The notes: a model not told the origin generated them from the sequence alone. A stretch of DNA of 64,000 nucleotides from Dehalococcoidia bacterium (GCA_029936815.1 JAPYRX010000005.1:47707-111706); one strand, 5' to 3'; counted from the stretch's first letter, positions 40,355 to 51,314 are shown. Made by a program: numbers and translations.

Positions 40355-41377
40355 TTATTTAGTCATACAACATTTACAATCAGCAATGTAGTGACCTTTT
40401 TTTATTTCTACAATTGCTGGTGGAGTTTCAGGACATTTGCATACTTTTTTCTGACATCTCGGGGCAAATCCACATCCGGGCGGAGGAGCTATCAAATCCG
40501 GAGGTAGTCCTTCAATAGTTTGTAATCTTACATGATCAGTTGCATCTAGTCTTGGAACCGATGCTAAAAGCCCTCGCGTATATGCATGCATTGGATTATG
40601 AAAAATTTCTTCCGCAGATCCTTCTTCAATAATTTTACCTGCGTACATGACAATAACTCTGTCTGCATACCTTGCAACCACTCCTAAATTATGGGTAATA
40701 ATAATTAAAGCAGTTCCATAATCTTTTGCCAATCCTTGCATCAATTCTAAAATTTGAGCCTGAATGGTTACATCCAAAGCTGTTGTAGGTTCATCAGCTA
40801 TAATCAATTTAGGATCACAACTCAATGCAATCGCAATCATTACTCTTTGTCTCATTCCACCACTAAATTGATGAGGATAATCACTCAATCTTCCTCTAGG
40901 ATCAGGAATTCCTACTCTAGCTAGTAATTCTTCTGCTTTATCTATCAGTTCATCTCCTCTTAAACCTTGGTGAAGCTCTAAGGTCTCAGTCAATTGGCGA
41001 CCAACAGTTAGAACAGGGTTTAATGATGTCATCGGTTCTTGGAAAACCATTGCTATTCGGTTTCCTCTAATCTTTCTCATTGCTGATTCGTCTAAATCTA
41101 CAAGGTTTTCACCCTCGAAAGTTACGGATCCATCTACGATTCTTCCTGGAGGATTAGGAATGATTTTCATAACTGACATAGCCCCTACACTCTTTCCACA
41201 ACCACTTTCTCCAACAATTCCTACTACTTCACCTTCATGAACATTATAAGAAATACCATCTACTGCTTTAACCACTCCATCTTGAGTGAAAAAATGTGTA
41301 GTTAAATTATTAACCTCTAATAATACATTGTCTTTTTTAGTAGTAGTAGATTTTGATTTTGATGTTTTAGTAGTCAT
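40355..41377 (-). CDS. Oligopeptide/dipeptide ABC transporter ATPase (OppD/DppD-type)
   Basis: [60 protein letters not shown]; likely start at second Met of the track ORF. Confidence 0.92.
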   Translation of the reverse strand: MTTKTSKSKSTTTKKDNVLLEVNNLTTHFFTQDGVVKAVDGISYNVHEGEVVGIVGESGCGKSVGAMSVMKIIPNPPGRIVDGSVTFEGENLVDLDESAMRKIRGNRIAMVFQEPMTSLNPVLTVGRQLTETLELHQGLRGDELIDKAEELLARVGIPDPRGRLSDYPHQFSGGMRQRVMIAIALSCDPKLIIADEPTTALDVTIQAQILELMQGLAKDYGTALIIITHNLGVVARYADRVIVMYAGKIIEEGSAEEIFHNPMHAYTRGLLASVPRLDATDHVRLQTIEGLPPDLIAPPPGCGFAPRCQKKVCKCPETPPAIVEIKKGHYIADCKCCMTK

Positions 41378-41495
41378 AACTTCTCCAAGCACTGATCAGA
41401 TTTTTATGAAATCGTCTTTAAATTTTGATTAATTTTAGTTTATAAATTGAAATGATTCAACCTATAGAAACTAGCAAACATATGAGTATATGTTT

Positions 41496-42497
41496 TTATT
41501 TAATATTTTTGTCTGTTTTAACTAAATTCCAATATATCAATCCAATCAGAAAACCAATGCCCCAAGAAAAATGAAGAGTTGGGTAAATAATAATCAAAAG
41601 CAATGAGCTTAAAATTTTTTTAATATCGAAATTGATTAGCACTCCAATAGATAAAAATGCTGTATAAAGTAAAGGGAAAAACAACATGTGATTATATGAA
41701 AACGACATGATTACTGTACAAATTAATGAGATCACTAATATCGGGGGAGCAACCCATCTTATCTGTATTTCTTTAGGGTAATTCAATAAAAATTTAGTCT
41801 TCCAAAAACCATACTTATAAAACTGAACGAAAAGATCTTTTATAGATTTTCTAACAATATAGGTAGCTTTAATCTTGTTTGAAGCTACTATTTCTCCACC
41901 ATCAATTCTTAATCTATAATTCAAATCAAAATCTTCAGCAATTTTTAACGACTCATCAAATCCGTTTATTTCAATTAGTTTTTCTTTGAACCAAGCTCCA
42001 AGCCATACTGATTTTACCTTTTCAATATAATTATCTGACAATCGATATTTTGCATTACCTAGTCCAAAAAATGAATTCATAGCCATTGATATAGATTGAC
42101 TTAATATACCTACTCCTACAGATTTTTGAAAGGGGCCAACATTTTGAAAACTATTACTGGTTAGTAACTTAACAGATTCACGTATGAAATGTTTATCATA
42201 TATAGCATGGGCATCAGCTCTGATAAGTATACTGCCTCTAGATTTCTTGATTCCAATATTCAATCCAGCAGATTGAATTTTTTTTGGATTGTCAATAATT
42301 TTTATATTTTTATTAATTTTGATTATATTTCCAACTATTGTTTTTGTTCCATCTGTACTGCCACCGTCAATTATTATAATTTCATAAAAATTTTTAGGGT
42401 AAGAGTTATCAAGTAAACTATTTAAAGTTTGTTCAATATAATCTGATTCATTAAAACAAGGGATCAATATAGAAACAAAAGATGTTTTTTCACTCAT
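41496..42497 (-). CDS. Family 2 glycosyltransferase
   Basis: SILIPCFNESDYIEQTLNSLLDNSYP...EIIIIDGGSTDGT; C-terminal TM segments. Confidence 0.9.
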   Translation of the reverse strand: MSEKTSFVSILIPCFNESDYIEQTLNSLLDNSYPKNFYEIIIIDGGSTDGTKTIVGNIIKINKNIKIIDNPKKIQSAGLNIGIKKSRGSILIRADAHAIYDKHFIRESVKLLTSNSFQNVGPFQKSVGVGILSQSISMAMNSFFGLGNAKYRLSDNYIEKVKSVWLGAWFKEKLIEINGFDESLKIAEDFDLNYRLRIDGGEIVASNKIKATYIVRKSIKDLFVQFYKYGFWKTKFLLNYPKEIQIRWVAPPILVISLICTVIMSFSYNHMLFFPLLYTAFLSIGVLINFDIKKILSSLLLIIIYPTLHFSWGIGFLIGLIYWNLVKTDKNIK

Positions 42498-42512
42498 AAA
42501 ATTAATACCAAT

Positions 42513-43469
42513 TTAATAATAAATTCTTCCAAAGTTTTTCTTTAAATAAGCCATATTTTTTTTTGAAAGCGGATATCTGTTCGAGAGATTTATTTTTCTA
42601 ATACCCATTTTGACTCCAAAAATCCAATCACCAAATCTAAGTTTAAAAATAGACAATATTAAATAATAAGTTGTCCATATAGTAATATATAAAAAAGCAT
42701 TGATAAAAGGTAAGAATTTGTATGCCGTTAAAATACGATTAGAAATAAATAAATTTAATGAATTAATTTTTTTATCGTTTTTATCAATCACAGATCGTCC
42801 AGGGTAATGATTTGCTTTAAATGCAGGATGAAACATAAGTTTGTATTCATTTTTAATAAGATTATAAGAAAAATCAAGCTCTTCATTTCCCCAAAAAAAC
42901 AATTCGTCAAATGTGATACGTTTATCGAATATAGATTTTTTACATGCAAAAGCTGCTCCAATAAAATAGGAAACATAATTGACATTTTCTGAAAGTATGG
43001 ATGAAAAAAACAATTGATATTTTTTAAAAGGAATTTGTTTAATCTCTTTTTGAACATTCGAAGGTGAATTGCTCTTACATTGTTCAGAATAAACATCGGA
43101 ACCAAACAATGCAGTAATATTAAAAGCAATCAATCCTAATTTATTATCAGTTTCAAAAAGTTGAGATAGAACATCTAAATTTATATCTTTATCTAAAGTT
43201 ACATCGTCATCAATGAATATCAAATATTTACCCTTAGCTAAGTAAGCCAATTTATTTCTTGCCTTGGATATGCCTATAGAACATTTGTTTTTGTAATACT
43301 TTACAAATTTATATTTTGAAATGATTTTATTATAATTAACACTCGAACCATCATCTAAAACTATAATTTCATAATCTATATTTATAATATTCAATTTATT
43401 TATGGAATTAAGATTTAAATCCAAATCATTTGGTCTGTTTTTAGTTGGTATTAAAAAAGATATATCCAA
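42513..43469 (-). CDS. Family 2 glycosyltransferase
   Basis: ISFLIPTKNRPNDLDLNLNSI...YEIIVLDDGSS...LIFIDDDVTLD. Confidence 0.88.
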   Translation of the reverse strand: MDISFLIPTKNRPNDLDLNLNSINKLNIINIDYEIIVLDDGSSVNYNKIISKYKFVKYYKNKCSIGISKARNKLAYLAKGKYLIFIDDDVTLDKDINLDVLSQLFETDNKLGLIAFNITALFGSDVYSEQCKSNSPSNVQKEIKQIPFKKYQLFFSSILSENVNYVSYFIGAAFACKKSIFDKRITFDELFFWGNEELDFSYNLIKNEYKLMFHPAFKANHYPGRSVIDKNDKKINSLNLFISNRILTAYKFLPFINAFLYITIWTTYYLILSIFKLRFGDWIFGVKMGIRKINLSNRYPLSKKNMAYLKKNFGRIYY

Positions 43470-43480
43470 GAATTCACTTT

Positions 43481-44635
43481 TTAAGAATTAAATAATTTTA
43501 AATATTTAGTCGCAACATTTTTAGTATGAAAACGTTGCAAGTATGATTTGGATTTATTTAATTTGAATATCATTTCATCATTATTATCCAACGCGTAAAT
43601 GATTGATTCAGATAGTAGATTGCTATCTTCAATATCTACTAATATGCCATATTCCCCATTTTGAACTGTATCTGCCGGTCCTGAATAACAATTAGTAGTG
43701 ATTACAGGGCATCCAACGCCCATAGCTTCGATCAAAACATGCCCAGGGCCTTCCCATCTTGAAGACATTACAAACAAGTCGCTATTTTTGATATATTTAT
43801 ATGGATTATTTTTATAACCCAAAAATTCAACTAATCCTTTCAAATTTAAATCGTTTACCATATTATTTAGAGTATCATATTCTTCCCCTTCTCCAATTAT
43901 TACAAGCCTCGCATTAGAATTAGATTTGGAAACTTTTTCAAAAGCTCTAATTAAATTGTCAAAATTTTTTTGGTAAGTTAATCTGCCTACGGCTGTTATA
44001 ATTTTAAGATTAGAATCAACAAATAATTTCTCTTCAACTCTTTCATTACTTTGTTCAATTAGTGTTTTATCTAGAACTGAATTACTAATGACTTCAAAAT
44101 TTATTTTATTTGGAATCTTGTATCGATCATTTATGTAATCATTCATACTTTCATTAGGAATTACTAATTTTATATTTCTCACAAACTGTGCAAAATATAA
44201 ATTCATTCCAAATACAAAAGATCTAGGGAGTCCTTGTATAGAAAATACAATTCTATTTTTTATTCTTAAAATAGAAAATACAAACATTGGGAATATGGGT
44301 ATTAGTCCTAGTAAGTAAGTACTATTTTTAGTTTTCATAACATAAGAAATAAAAGGTAAAAAAGAAAATAGAATTGCAATAAAAAGAGTTATTTTCCAAT
44401 GAATATATTTATTTTTCAAAAAATTAAATATATTTCTGTTTAGCAAATTCACTACTTCAATGTTTTTAGTTTTATTTATCAATGCCCATTCATCTCCAAC
44501 AACAAGCAATTTGATTTTATTTCCACGAGCTGACAAATCTTTTGCTAATTTATAATAATTTACATCTGTCCCAACAGTTCCATATTGAGGGGATATAAAA
44601 GAAATTATTTTATTATTATTCATCTGATATTTCAT
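43481..44635 (-). CDS. Family 4 glycosyltransferase
   Basis: ITAVGRLTYQKNFDNLIRAFEKV...LFVMSSRWEGPGHVLIEAMGVGCPVITTNCYSGP. Confidence 0.9.
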   Translation of the reverse strand: MKYQMNNNKIISFISPQYGTVGTDVNYYKLAKDLSARGNKIKLLVVGDEWALINKTKNIEVVNLLNRNIFNFLKNKYIHWKITLFIAILFSFLPFISYVMKTKNSTYLLGLIPIFPMFVFSILRIKNRIVFSIQGLPRSFVFGMNLYFAQFVRNIKLVIPNESMNDYINDRYKIPNKINFEVISNSVLDKTLIEQSNERVEEKLFVDSNLKIITAVGRLTYQKNFDNLIRAFEKVSKSNSNARLVIIGEGEEYDTLNNMVNDLNLKGLVEFLGYKNNPYKYIKNSDLFVMSSRWEGPGHVLIEAMGVGCPVITTNCYSGPADTVQNGEYGILVDIEDSNLLSESIIYALDNNDEMIFKLNKSKSYLQRFHTKNVATKYLKLFNS

Positions 44636-45731
44636 TCATTAATTTTACAAAATTTTGAATAAATACATCTGAATAAAACATCTGCAAATGATTGTTGAGA
44701 GATTTGTTTTTTCTAATATTTTTCCTGCAAATATTAGAATTTAAAAACGTAACAAAATCATCTGTATTTCTATGTTCAATCAAATGGCCATATTTCCCAT
44801 GGCCAAGAATTTCTGATATTCCACCAGGTGAGTCATATGAAACAATGTTTAATCCAAAATGTAAAGCTTCAACCAAGCTATTACCCATACCTTCAAATTT
44901 AGAGGTGGATAAATACATATCACAATATTTCAGATATTTATAAGGATTTGATTTGAATCCTAAAAAGATAATTTTTTCGTCTAAATTTAATTTGCTAACT
45001 GTTTGTTTTACACAATCAAGCCTAGGTCCATCACCGATAATTAAAAGTTTAAATTTTATATTACAATTTATTCTTGAAATAATTTTTACCATCTCTTCTA
45101 TGTTTTTTTCATACGAAATTCTAGAAACTGTTATTAGATAAATATAATTATTTTGAAAATTGAAGTCTTCAATCTCTTCATTTGACAAAATATCTATATG
45201 TTCATTCAAAACCGGATTATAAATAACTTTAGTTTTTATATTAGCAACTAATTTGTTCAATTCTATTTTTGTTCCTTTAGAATTTACTACTACACAATGT
45301 GCCTTAGGATATAATTTTTTTATAAGAAATTTTAATATTTGCCTTTTAAAATAAGAGATGTTTTTTAAGTTCTCATATACTGGAACCCTTTCACAAATCA
45401 CCAACTTGTTTTTATATCTTGAGAGAAAACAACAAATGATCATTATAATATTCGCATAAAATTGTGAACAAATTATTAAGTCAGGTTTTTTTAATTTGAT
45501 GTAATTTATTAAATCAAGAACAGAAAACAACATTTTTGATCTATCAAGTGATTTTATTTCAGTGTTTTCATCAACTACGAATTTCGAATCAATGATATTA
45601 TTTGTTAACAATTCAGTATCAAAGCCTAAATTTCTTAACTCCCGATTGAGATTAATATTTGAGTTTTCCACTCCACCAAAATTAAAATTAGGAACAAAAT
45701 TGATAACTTTTTTTATATTCATATAAAACAA
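44616..45731 (-). CDS. Family 4 glycosyltransferase
   Basis: LITVSRISYEKNIEEMVKII...DMYLSTSKFEGMGNSLVEALHFGLNIVSYDSPGGISEIL. Confidence 0.9.
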   Translation of the reverse strand: MFYMNIKKVINFVPNFNFGGVENSNINLNRELRNLGFDTELLTNNIIDSKFVVDENTEIKSLDRSKMLFSVLDLINYIKLKKPDLIICSQFYANIIMIICCFLSRYKNKLVICERVPVYENLKNISYFKRQILKFLIKKLYPKAHCVVVNSKGTKIELNKLVANIKTKVIYNPVLNEHIDILSNEEIEDFNFQNNYIYLITVSRISYEKNIEEMVKIISRINCNIKFKLLIIGDGPRLDCVKQTVSKLNLDEKIIFLGFKSNPYKYLKYCDMYLSTSKFEGMGNSLVEALHFGLNIVSYDSPGGISEILGHGKYGHLIEHRNTDDFVTFLNSNICRKNIRKNKSLNNHLQMFYSDVFIQNFVKLMNEISDE

Positions 45732-45821
45732 TTACTATTTTTTTAACTTTTTAACAATATATATTTAAATCATTATATATAAAGATTAGAATAAAATAAT
45801 TAACCATTTAAAAGGTAAAGA

Positions 45822-46799
45822 ATGAATTTTATAGTTACAGGAGCAGCAGGTTTTATAGGCTATCATACTGCAAAAAAAATTCTGGAATCTGGTAATAACG
45901 TCATAGGAATAGATAATATTAATGATTTTTATGACATCAAACTTAAAAATGAGAGAATAAAATCACTTGAACAATTTGACAAATTTGAAATCAAAAAGAT
46001 TGATCTAACAAATAAAAAAGATGTATTGGATTTGCAAAATTCATTGCCAAATATTAGTTCCATAATACATCTTGCAGCTTTTGCTGGTGTCAGAACTAGT
46101 ATTACTGATCCTTGGTCTTATCAAGACAACAATGTAAATTCAACTTTAAACCTTTTAGAATTATGTAAGATAGCAAATATAAAAAACTTCTCATTAGCAT
46201 CTACCTCTAGTGTTTACGGGGATAATAAAAGTATTCCCACGAAAGAATCTGACACAACCTCATTCCCATTATCTCCGTATGCAGCAAGTAAAATTTCTGC
46301 TGAATTATTAGCCTTTACTTACAATTATCATTTTGATATTAATGTAGCTATATTAAGATTTTTCACAGTTTACGGTCCCCTTGGAAGACCGGACATGGTC
46401 ATATTCAAATTTTTAAAATCAATTATAAATGATACACCAATCACAATATTTGGAGATGGCAATCAAACTAGAGATTTTACTTATGTTGCAGATGTTGCAG
46501 AAGCCCTAATTAAATCGACCAAAATTCTAGGTTATGAAATATATAACGTTGGGGGTGGCAGTGCTATTACAGTCAATAAATTAGTGCAAACTTTGGAGAA
46601 ATATCTAAATAAAAAAGCAAAAATACAAAATATTGCACGAGATCCATCGGATATAGAGCACAGCTTGGCAGATATTTCTAAAATTCAAACTCAATTAAAT
46701 TGGCATCCTGAATACAATATTGAAATGGGTATTAATGAGACAGGAAAATGGTTTTTAGATAATTTGGAATTTATTTCTTCGATAAAATTACAAGATTGA
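45822..46799 (+). CDS. NAD-dependent epimerase (UDP-glucuronate/UDP-GlcNAc epimerase-like)
   Basis: MNFIVTGAAGFIGYHTAKKILESGNNVIGIDNINDFYDIKLKNERI; SPYAASKISAELLAFTYNYHF. Confidence 0.9.
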   Translation: MNFIVTGAAGFIGYHTAKKILESGNNVIGIDNINDFYDIKLKNERIKSLEQFDKFEIKKIDLTNKKDVLDLQNSLPNISSIIHLAAFAGVRTSITDPWSYQDNNVNSTLNLLELCKIANIKNFSLASTSSVYGDNKSIPTKESDTTSFPLSPYAASKISAELLAFTYNYHFDINVAILRFFTVYGPLGRPDMVIFKFLKSIINDTPITIFGDGNQTRDFTYVADVAEALIKSTKILGYEIYNVGGGSAITVNKLVQTLEKYLNKKAKIQNIARDPSDIEHSLADISKIQTQLNWHPEYNIEMGINETGKWFLDNLEFISSIKLQD

Positions 46800-46804
46800 A
46801 ACTA

Positions 46805-47030
46805 TTAACCAAATACAAAACATGATACACAAGAAGCAAATCTATATCTTCTTAATTTTATATTATTTAATTCGATTTTTTCAATTACAGCCAATCTTTC
46901 GCACGGAATAATGATCATTTAACTCGCCAAATCCTATAATACTTCCTTTAGTTAATCTTGGAATAACAGATTCTAATCTATAGGCAGTAGGTTTGTATAT
47001 TTCAAGTTCCAAAATTATTCAATTTGTCTT
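46805..47030 (-). pseudogene. 3' remnant of a TylF/macrocin-O-methyltransferase-like gene
   Basis: Reverse strand reads LELEIYKPTAYRLESVIPRLTKGSIIGFGELNDHYS, then after a frameshift ERLAVIEKIELNNIKLRRYRFASCVSCFVFG*. Confidence 0.6.
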
Positions 47031-47170
47031 CTGAAATTGTCGCTCTAAAGCGGGAGAAATAGAATAGTTCAAAATTTAATTACAAAAAGTTAACAGTTTC
47101 TAAACAATATACCTATATTATTTTTTCACATAATTAATGATAATAATCTTTAATTAATAAAAACCTAAAG

Positions 47171-48469
47171 ATGAATAATAAATTAATTAACAAACTAAAT
47201 AATAAAAAAGCAAAAATTTGTGTCATAGGTTTAGGCTATATAGGCCTTCCTTTATCACTTTCTTTTGCTATATCCGGATTCAAAGTATCCGGAATTGATA
47301 TAGATCAAACAAAAATAAATGATTTAAACAACAAAATCTCTTACATATCAGATATAGAAAGCACTTTTTTACAAAATGTGATTCAAAGTAACAATATAGA
47401 TTTTTCATCTGATTTCTCTCGATTAACATCTAGTGATGTGATAATTATATGCGTTCCTACTCCATTAAATAAAACTAAAGATCCAGACATATCCTATATT
47501 GTTGCAGTCGCTGAAGAAATCGCAAAATTTGATATATCTAATAAATTAATTTCTTTAGAAAGCACAGTGTATCCGGGAGCAACAGAGGAGATAATTCTTC
47601 CAATATTATCAAAAAAATCCGACCTGAAAATAGGTAAAGATTTTAATCTTGTATTTTCCCCGGAAAGAATTGATCCTGGCCAAAAAGAGTGGGATTTAAA
47701 AAATACTCCTAAAGTTGTAGGCGGTATTACTGAAGATTGTGGGATTTTAGGAGAAAAGTTGTATAACTGTGTTAGTGAAAAGGTAATAAAAGTATCTTCA
47801 ACACGTGCTGCAGAAATGACAAAATTATTAGAAAACACATTCAGGGCTGCAAATATTGGGCTAATTAATGAAATGGCAATTTTATGTAAACAATTAAATT
47901 TAGATATATGGGAAATAATTGAAGCTGCAAAAACCAAACCATATGGATACATGCCATTTTATCCAGGACCAGGGCTTGGTGGACATTGTATCCCTGTTGA
48001 TCCAAGATATTTAGAATGGAAATTAGAAACTCTAAATTCAGAATCTAAATATATAAAATTATCAGAAGAAATTAATTTCTCCATGCCTCAATATGTAATA
48101 GATAGAGCGAAAGAAATAATAAGTATAAATAATTTGAAAAACGAACTAAAAATTATAGGCGCAACATATAAAAAAGATGTTTCAGATATTAGAGAATCCC
48201 CTGCTATTGATATCATGCAACTACTTAGTGATCAGAAAATACCATTTACTTATCATGACCCTTACATAAATAAAATCGAAATAGGTAGTAAAACATATTA
48301 TTCAGAATCTTTAGAAGACACTAACTATAACAACGTATTGGGCATAATAGTCACAGATCATTCGTCTTATAATTGGGCTGAAATAACGCAAAATTTTAAT
48401 TTCATTTTCGATACCCGAAATGCGCTCAGAAATTTTGTAGGTAATGATGTCAATATTTACAAATTATAA
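47171..48469 (+). CDS. UDP-N-acetyl sugar / nucleotide-sugar 6-dehydrogenase (WbpA-like)
   Basis: ICVIGLGYIGLPLSLSFAISGFKVSGIDID, GPGLGGHCIPVDPRYL. Confidence 0.9.
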   Translation: MNNKLINKLNNKKAKICVIGLGYIGLPLSLSFAISGFKVSGIDIDQTKINDLNNKISYISDIESTFLQNVIQSNNIDFSSDFSRLTSSDVIIICVPTPLNKTKDPDISYIVAVAEEIAKFDISNKLISLESTVYPGATEEIILPILSKKSDLKIGKDFNLVFSPERIDPGQKEWDLKNTPKVVGGITEDCGILGEKLYNCVSEKVIKVSSTRAAEMTKLLENTFRAANIGLINEMAILCKQLNLDIWEIIEAAKTKPYGYMPFYPGPGLGGHCIPVDPRYLEWKLETLNSESKYIKLSEEINFSMPQYVIDRAKEIISINNLKNELKIIGATYKKDVSDIRESPAIDIMQLLSDQKIPFTYHDPYINKIEIGSKTYYSESLEDTNYNNVLGIIVTDHSSYNWAEITQNFNFIFDTRNALRNFVGNDVNIYKL

Positions 48470-48483
48470 ATAACATATGAAAA

Positions 48484-49320
48484 ATGGATAATATTTCATC
48501 AAAAAATAATATTAAAATTATCACCCCTCATTCAAAATATTTTTTAAATTTCAAAGAAATTTTAGAATATAAAGACCTATTGTATTTTTTAATTCTCAAA
48601 GACATAAAAGCAAGGTATGCGCAATCAATAATAGGAGTAGGTTGGGCGATCATACAGCCTCTTTTCTTCATGCTAGTATTTACAGTTATATTTGGAAAAT
48701 TAGTAAAAATAGATTCTGAAGGTATCCCTTATCAAATATTTAGTTTTACTGCTCTTGTCCCTTGGACTTTTTTTTCTAATTCTATGGCAGATTCTGCAAA
48801 CAGTTTATCAGGCAATTTGTCTTTAATTACTAACATATATATTCCAAGAATTATGATACCTTTATCAGCAATAATAGGGAAATTTATTGATTTTATTATT
48901 TCATTCATGATTCTAATAATCCTTCTAATATATTATTCTTATTATCCGGATGAAAAAATCGTAACAATATTTTTTTATATTTTATTAATGTTTATTGCTT
49001 CATTAGGATTTGGATTAATATTGGGAACAATGGCTATACAATACAGAGATATTAAATACGCCCTACCTTTTGGGGTTCAATTATTTATGTATGCGACTCC
49101 AGTAGCATATAGCGTAAATATGATTCCTGAAAAATATCAACTCATATATGCATTAAACCCAATGGTTACCGTAATAGAAGGATTTAGGAATATATTTTTA
49201 GATACAGGGAATATAAATATTGAAATGACTTCAGTTAGTTTTATTACTAGCTCTATTTGTTTAATAATAGCCATAATATATTTTTCCAAAACAGAAAGAA
49301 TTTTTGCAGATGTAGTATGA
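48484..49320 (+). CDS. wzm: Polysaccharide ABC exporter permease (Wzm-like)
   Basis: LLYFLILKDIKARYAQSIIGVGWAIIQPLFFMLVFTVIFGKL...ALVPWTFFSNSM. Confidence 0.9.
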   Translation: MDNISSKNNIKIITPHSKYFLNFKEILEYKDLLYFLILKDIKARYAQSIIGVGWAIIQPLFFMLVFTVIFGKLVKIDSEGIPYQIFSFTALVPWTFFSNSMADSANSLSGNLSLITNIYIPRIMIPLSAIIGKFIDFIISFMILIILLIYYSYYPDEKIVTIFFYILLMFIASLGFGLILGTMAIQYRDIKYALPFGVQLFMYATPVAYSVNMIPEKYQLIYALNPMVTVIEGFRNIFLDTGNINIEMTSVSFITSSICLIIAIIYFSKTERIFADVV

Positions 49321-50594
49321 ATAATTATTTAATCAAAACTGAAAATATTTCAAAAAGATATCCAATAAGAAAGCAAAATGCCAGACCAGACACATTGGTT
49401 GGGACAGTTATAGATTTTTTATATAAGCCTGTAAGAAATTTAAAAGAACTTAGAAATTTATCTTCCGCCCAAAATAGTGACTATGAGTTGGAAAGTTATA
49501 TATGGGCATTAAATAAAATCAATTTAAAGATTAAAAATAATGAAAAAATTGGGATCATTGGAAAAAACGGATCGGGTAAAAGTACATTGTTAAAAATATT
49601 ATCTAGAATTACTAAGCCAACAAATGGTACCGCAATTATAAAAGGTAGGGTAGCTAGTTTGATAGAAGTTGGGACAGGATTTCATCAAGAATTGTCAGGC
49701 AGAGAAAATGTATATCTAAACGGATCTATTTTAGGAATGAGTAAATCTGAAATTGATCAAAAGTATGATGAAATTATTGCATTCTCTGGAGTTGCCAAAT
49801 TTATTGATACTCCAATTAAGAGGTATTCAAGTGGAATGAGAGTAAGGCTGGCTTTTTCCGTCGCTGCTCACCTTGAGCCTGAAATTCTAATAATTGACGA
49901 AGTTTTAGCTGTAGGTGACGCAAGTTTTCAAAAAAAATGTTTAGGTAAAATGGATGATGTTGCAAAAAGCGGAAGAACAGTATTATTTGTTAGCCATAAT
50001 TTAGAATCAATCATTTCATTATGTGACAGAGTGATTTGGATAGATGATGGTGAAATAAAAGGAGATGGAAATCCTTTACAAATTGTGAATCAATATCTTG
50101 AAACAATAAATAATATCAGTGAGTCTCAAATCGATTTAACCTCTATCAATAGAGATACTAATTCTTCTTTTCAATTTTCAAAACTAATAATGATGAACCA
50201 AAATAATATTAAATCTTCTTCATTTAATGTTGGAGATGATTTGATAATTAAATTAAAATATTCATTAAAGGATCAAAATCTGCTGAAATCAAATTTGCAA
50301 GTAAAAATTTCTATTCATAACAGTACTCAAACTGAAGTTTTAAACCTCAATAACGAAGTGTCCGGATATATACATAAATTAATTAACAAAGAAGGACACG
50401 TAGTTTGTAAAATACCACATATTCCATTAGGAGAAGGGATATATTCAATTAATATAGAAGCCATAATAAATAGCGGAGCAGCTGACGTTATAAACAATGT
50501 TGGCTCATTTGAAATCATACCAGGGGATTATTTCGGGACCGGGGTTCCCAATAATACAAAAGCCAACTTTTATTGTATATCAGAGTGGGAATAA
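49317..50594 (+). CDS. wzt: Polysaccharide ABC exporter ATPase with C-terminal carbohydrate-binding domain (Wzt-like)
   Basis: IGIIGKNGSGKSTLLKILSRITKPTNG...YLNGSILGMSKSEI...RYSSGMRVRLAFSVAAHLEPEILIIDEVLAVGD; start overlaps wzm stop. Confidence 0.92.
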   Translation: MNNYLIKTENISKRYPIRKQNARPDTLVGTVIDFLYKPVRNLKELRNLSSAQNSDYELESYIWALNKINLKIKNNEKIGIIGKNGSGKSTLLKILSRITKPTNGTAIIKGRVASLIEVGTGFHQELSGRENVYLNGSILGMSKSEIDQKYDEIIAFSGVAKFIDTPIKRYSSGMRVRLAFSVAAHLEPEILIIDEVLAVGDASFQKKCLGKMDDVAKSGRTVLFVSHNLESIISLCDRVIWIDDGEIKGDGNPLQIVNQYLETINNISESQIDLTSINRDTNSSFQFSKLIMMNQNNIKSSSFNVGDDLIIKLKYSLKDQNLLKSNLQVKISIHNSTQTEVLNLNNEVSGYIHKLINKEGHVVCKIPHIPLGEGIYSINIEAIINSGAADVINNVGSFEIIPGDYFGTGVPNNTKANFYCISEWE

Positions 50595-50599
50595 ACAAT

Positions 50600-51313
50600 A
50601 TGGAAGCTGTAATTTTAGCCGGTGGGCAAGGAACAAGAATGCAAAATATAAATAATAGAATTCCTAAAATAATATTAGAAATAAATGGGAAACCATTCTT
50701 ATATTGGTTAATCAAACAACTTCAAAAAAATAAAATCAAAAAAATAATTCTCTGTCTTGGGATAAAGCATGAATTAATTTTAAACGCTATTGATAATTAT
50801 GAATTTAAAAATATAGATATAAATTTCTTTGTAGAAAAAGAACAACTTGGAACAGGTGGAGCATTAATCAATATATTAGATATGATTAACAACGATAATT
50901 TCATTTTCATGAATGGAGATTCTATGTTCAATATACCTATAAAAAAATTATATACTACTCACATTCAAAATCAAAATGATTTAACTTACTCTTTGAAAAA
51001 ATTAGATTCACAAAACACTGATTATGGCGGAATATGCGTGAAAAGTAACGGTCAGATTGTTTCGCATGAAATGGGTAATTCTAATAGTAAATGCAAATTA
51101 ATTGATGCAGGGTTGAGAATTGTAAATAAAAACACAATCATGAAGTATAAAAACCACAATAATTATCCTATATCCTTTGAAAAGGATATAGCTCCGGAAT
51201 TTATAAAAAATCATAAATCAATGGGATTAATATATGATTTCGATTTTTTTGATATAGGTAATCCACAATCTTACGAGTATACCAAGTCAAATTTTGATAA
51301 AATAATAAATTGA
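50600..51313 (+). CDS. hddC: Sugar nucleotidyltransferase, HddC-like
   Basis: MEAVILAGGQGTRMQNINNRIPKIILEINGKPFLYWLI; neighbours gmhA and hddA. Confidence 0.8.
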   Translation: MEAVILAGGQGTRMQNINNRIPKIILEINGKPFLYWLIKQLQKNKIKKIILCLGIKHELILNAIDNYEFKNIDINFFVEKEQLGTGGALINILDMINNDNFIFMNGDSMFNIPIKKLYTTHIQNQNDLTYSLKKLDSQNTDYGGICVKSNGQIVSHEMGNSNSKCKLIDAGLRIVNKNTIMKYKNHNNYPISFEKDIAPEFIKNHKSMGLIYDFDFFDIGNPQSYEYTKSNFDKIIN

Positions 51314-51314
51314 T

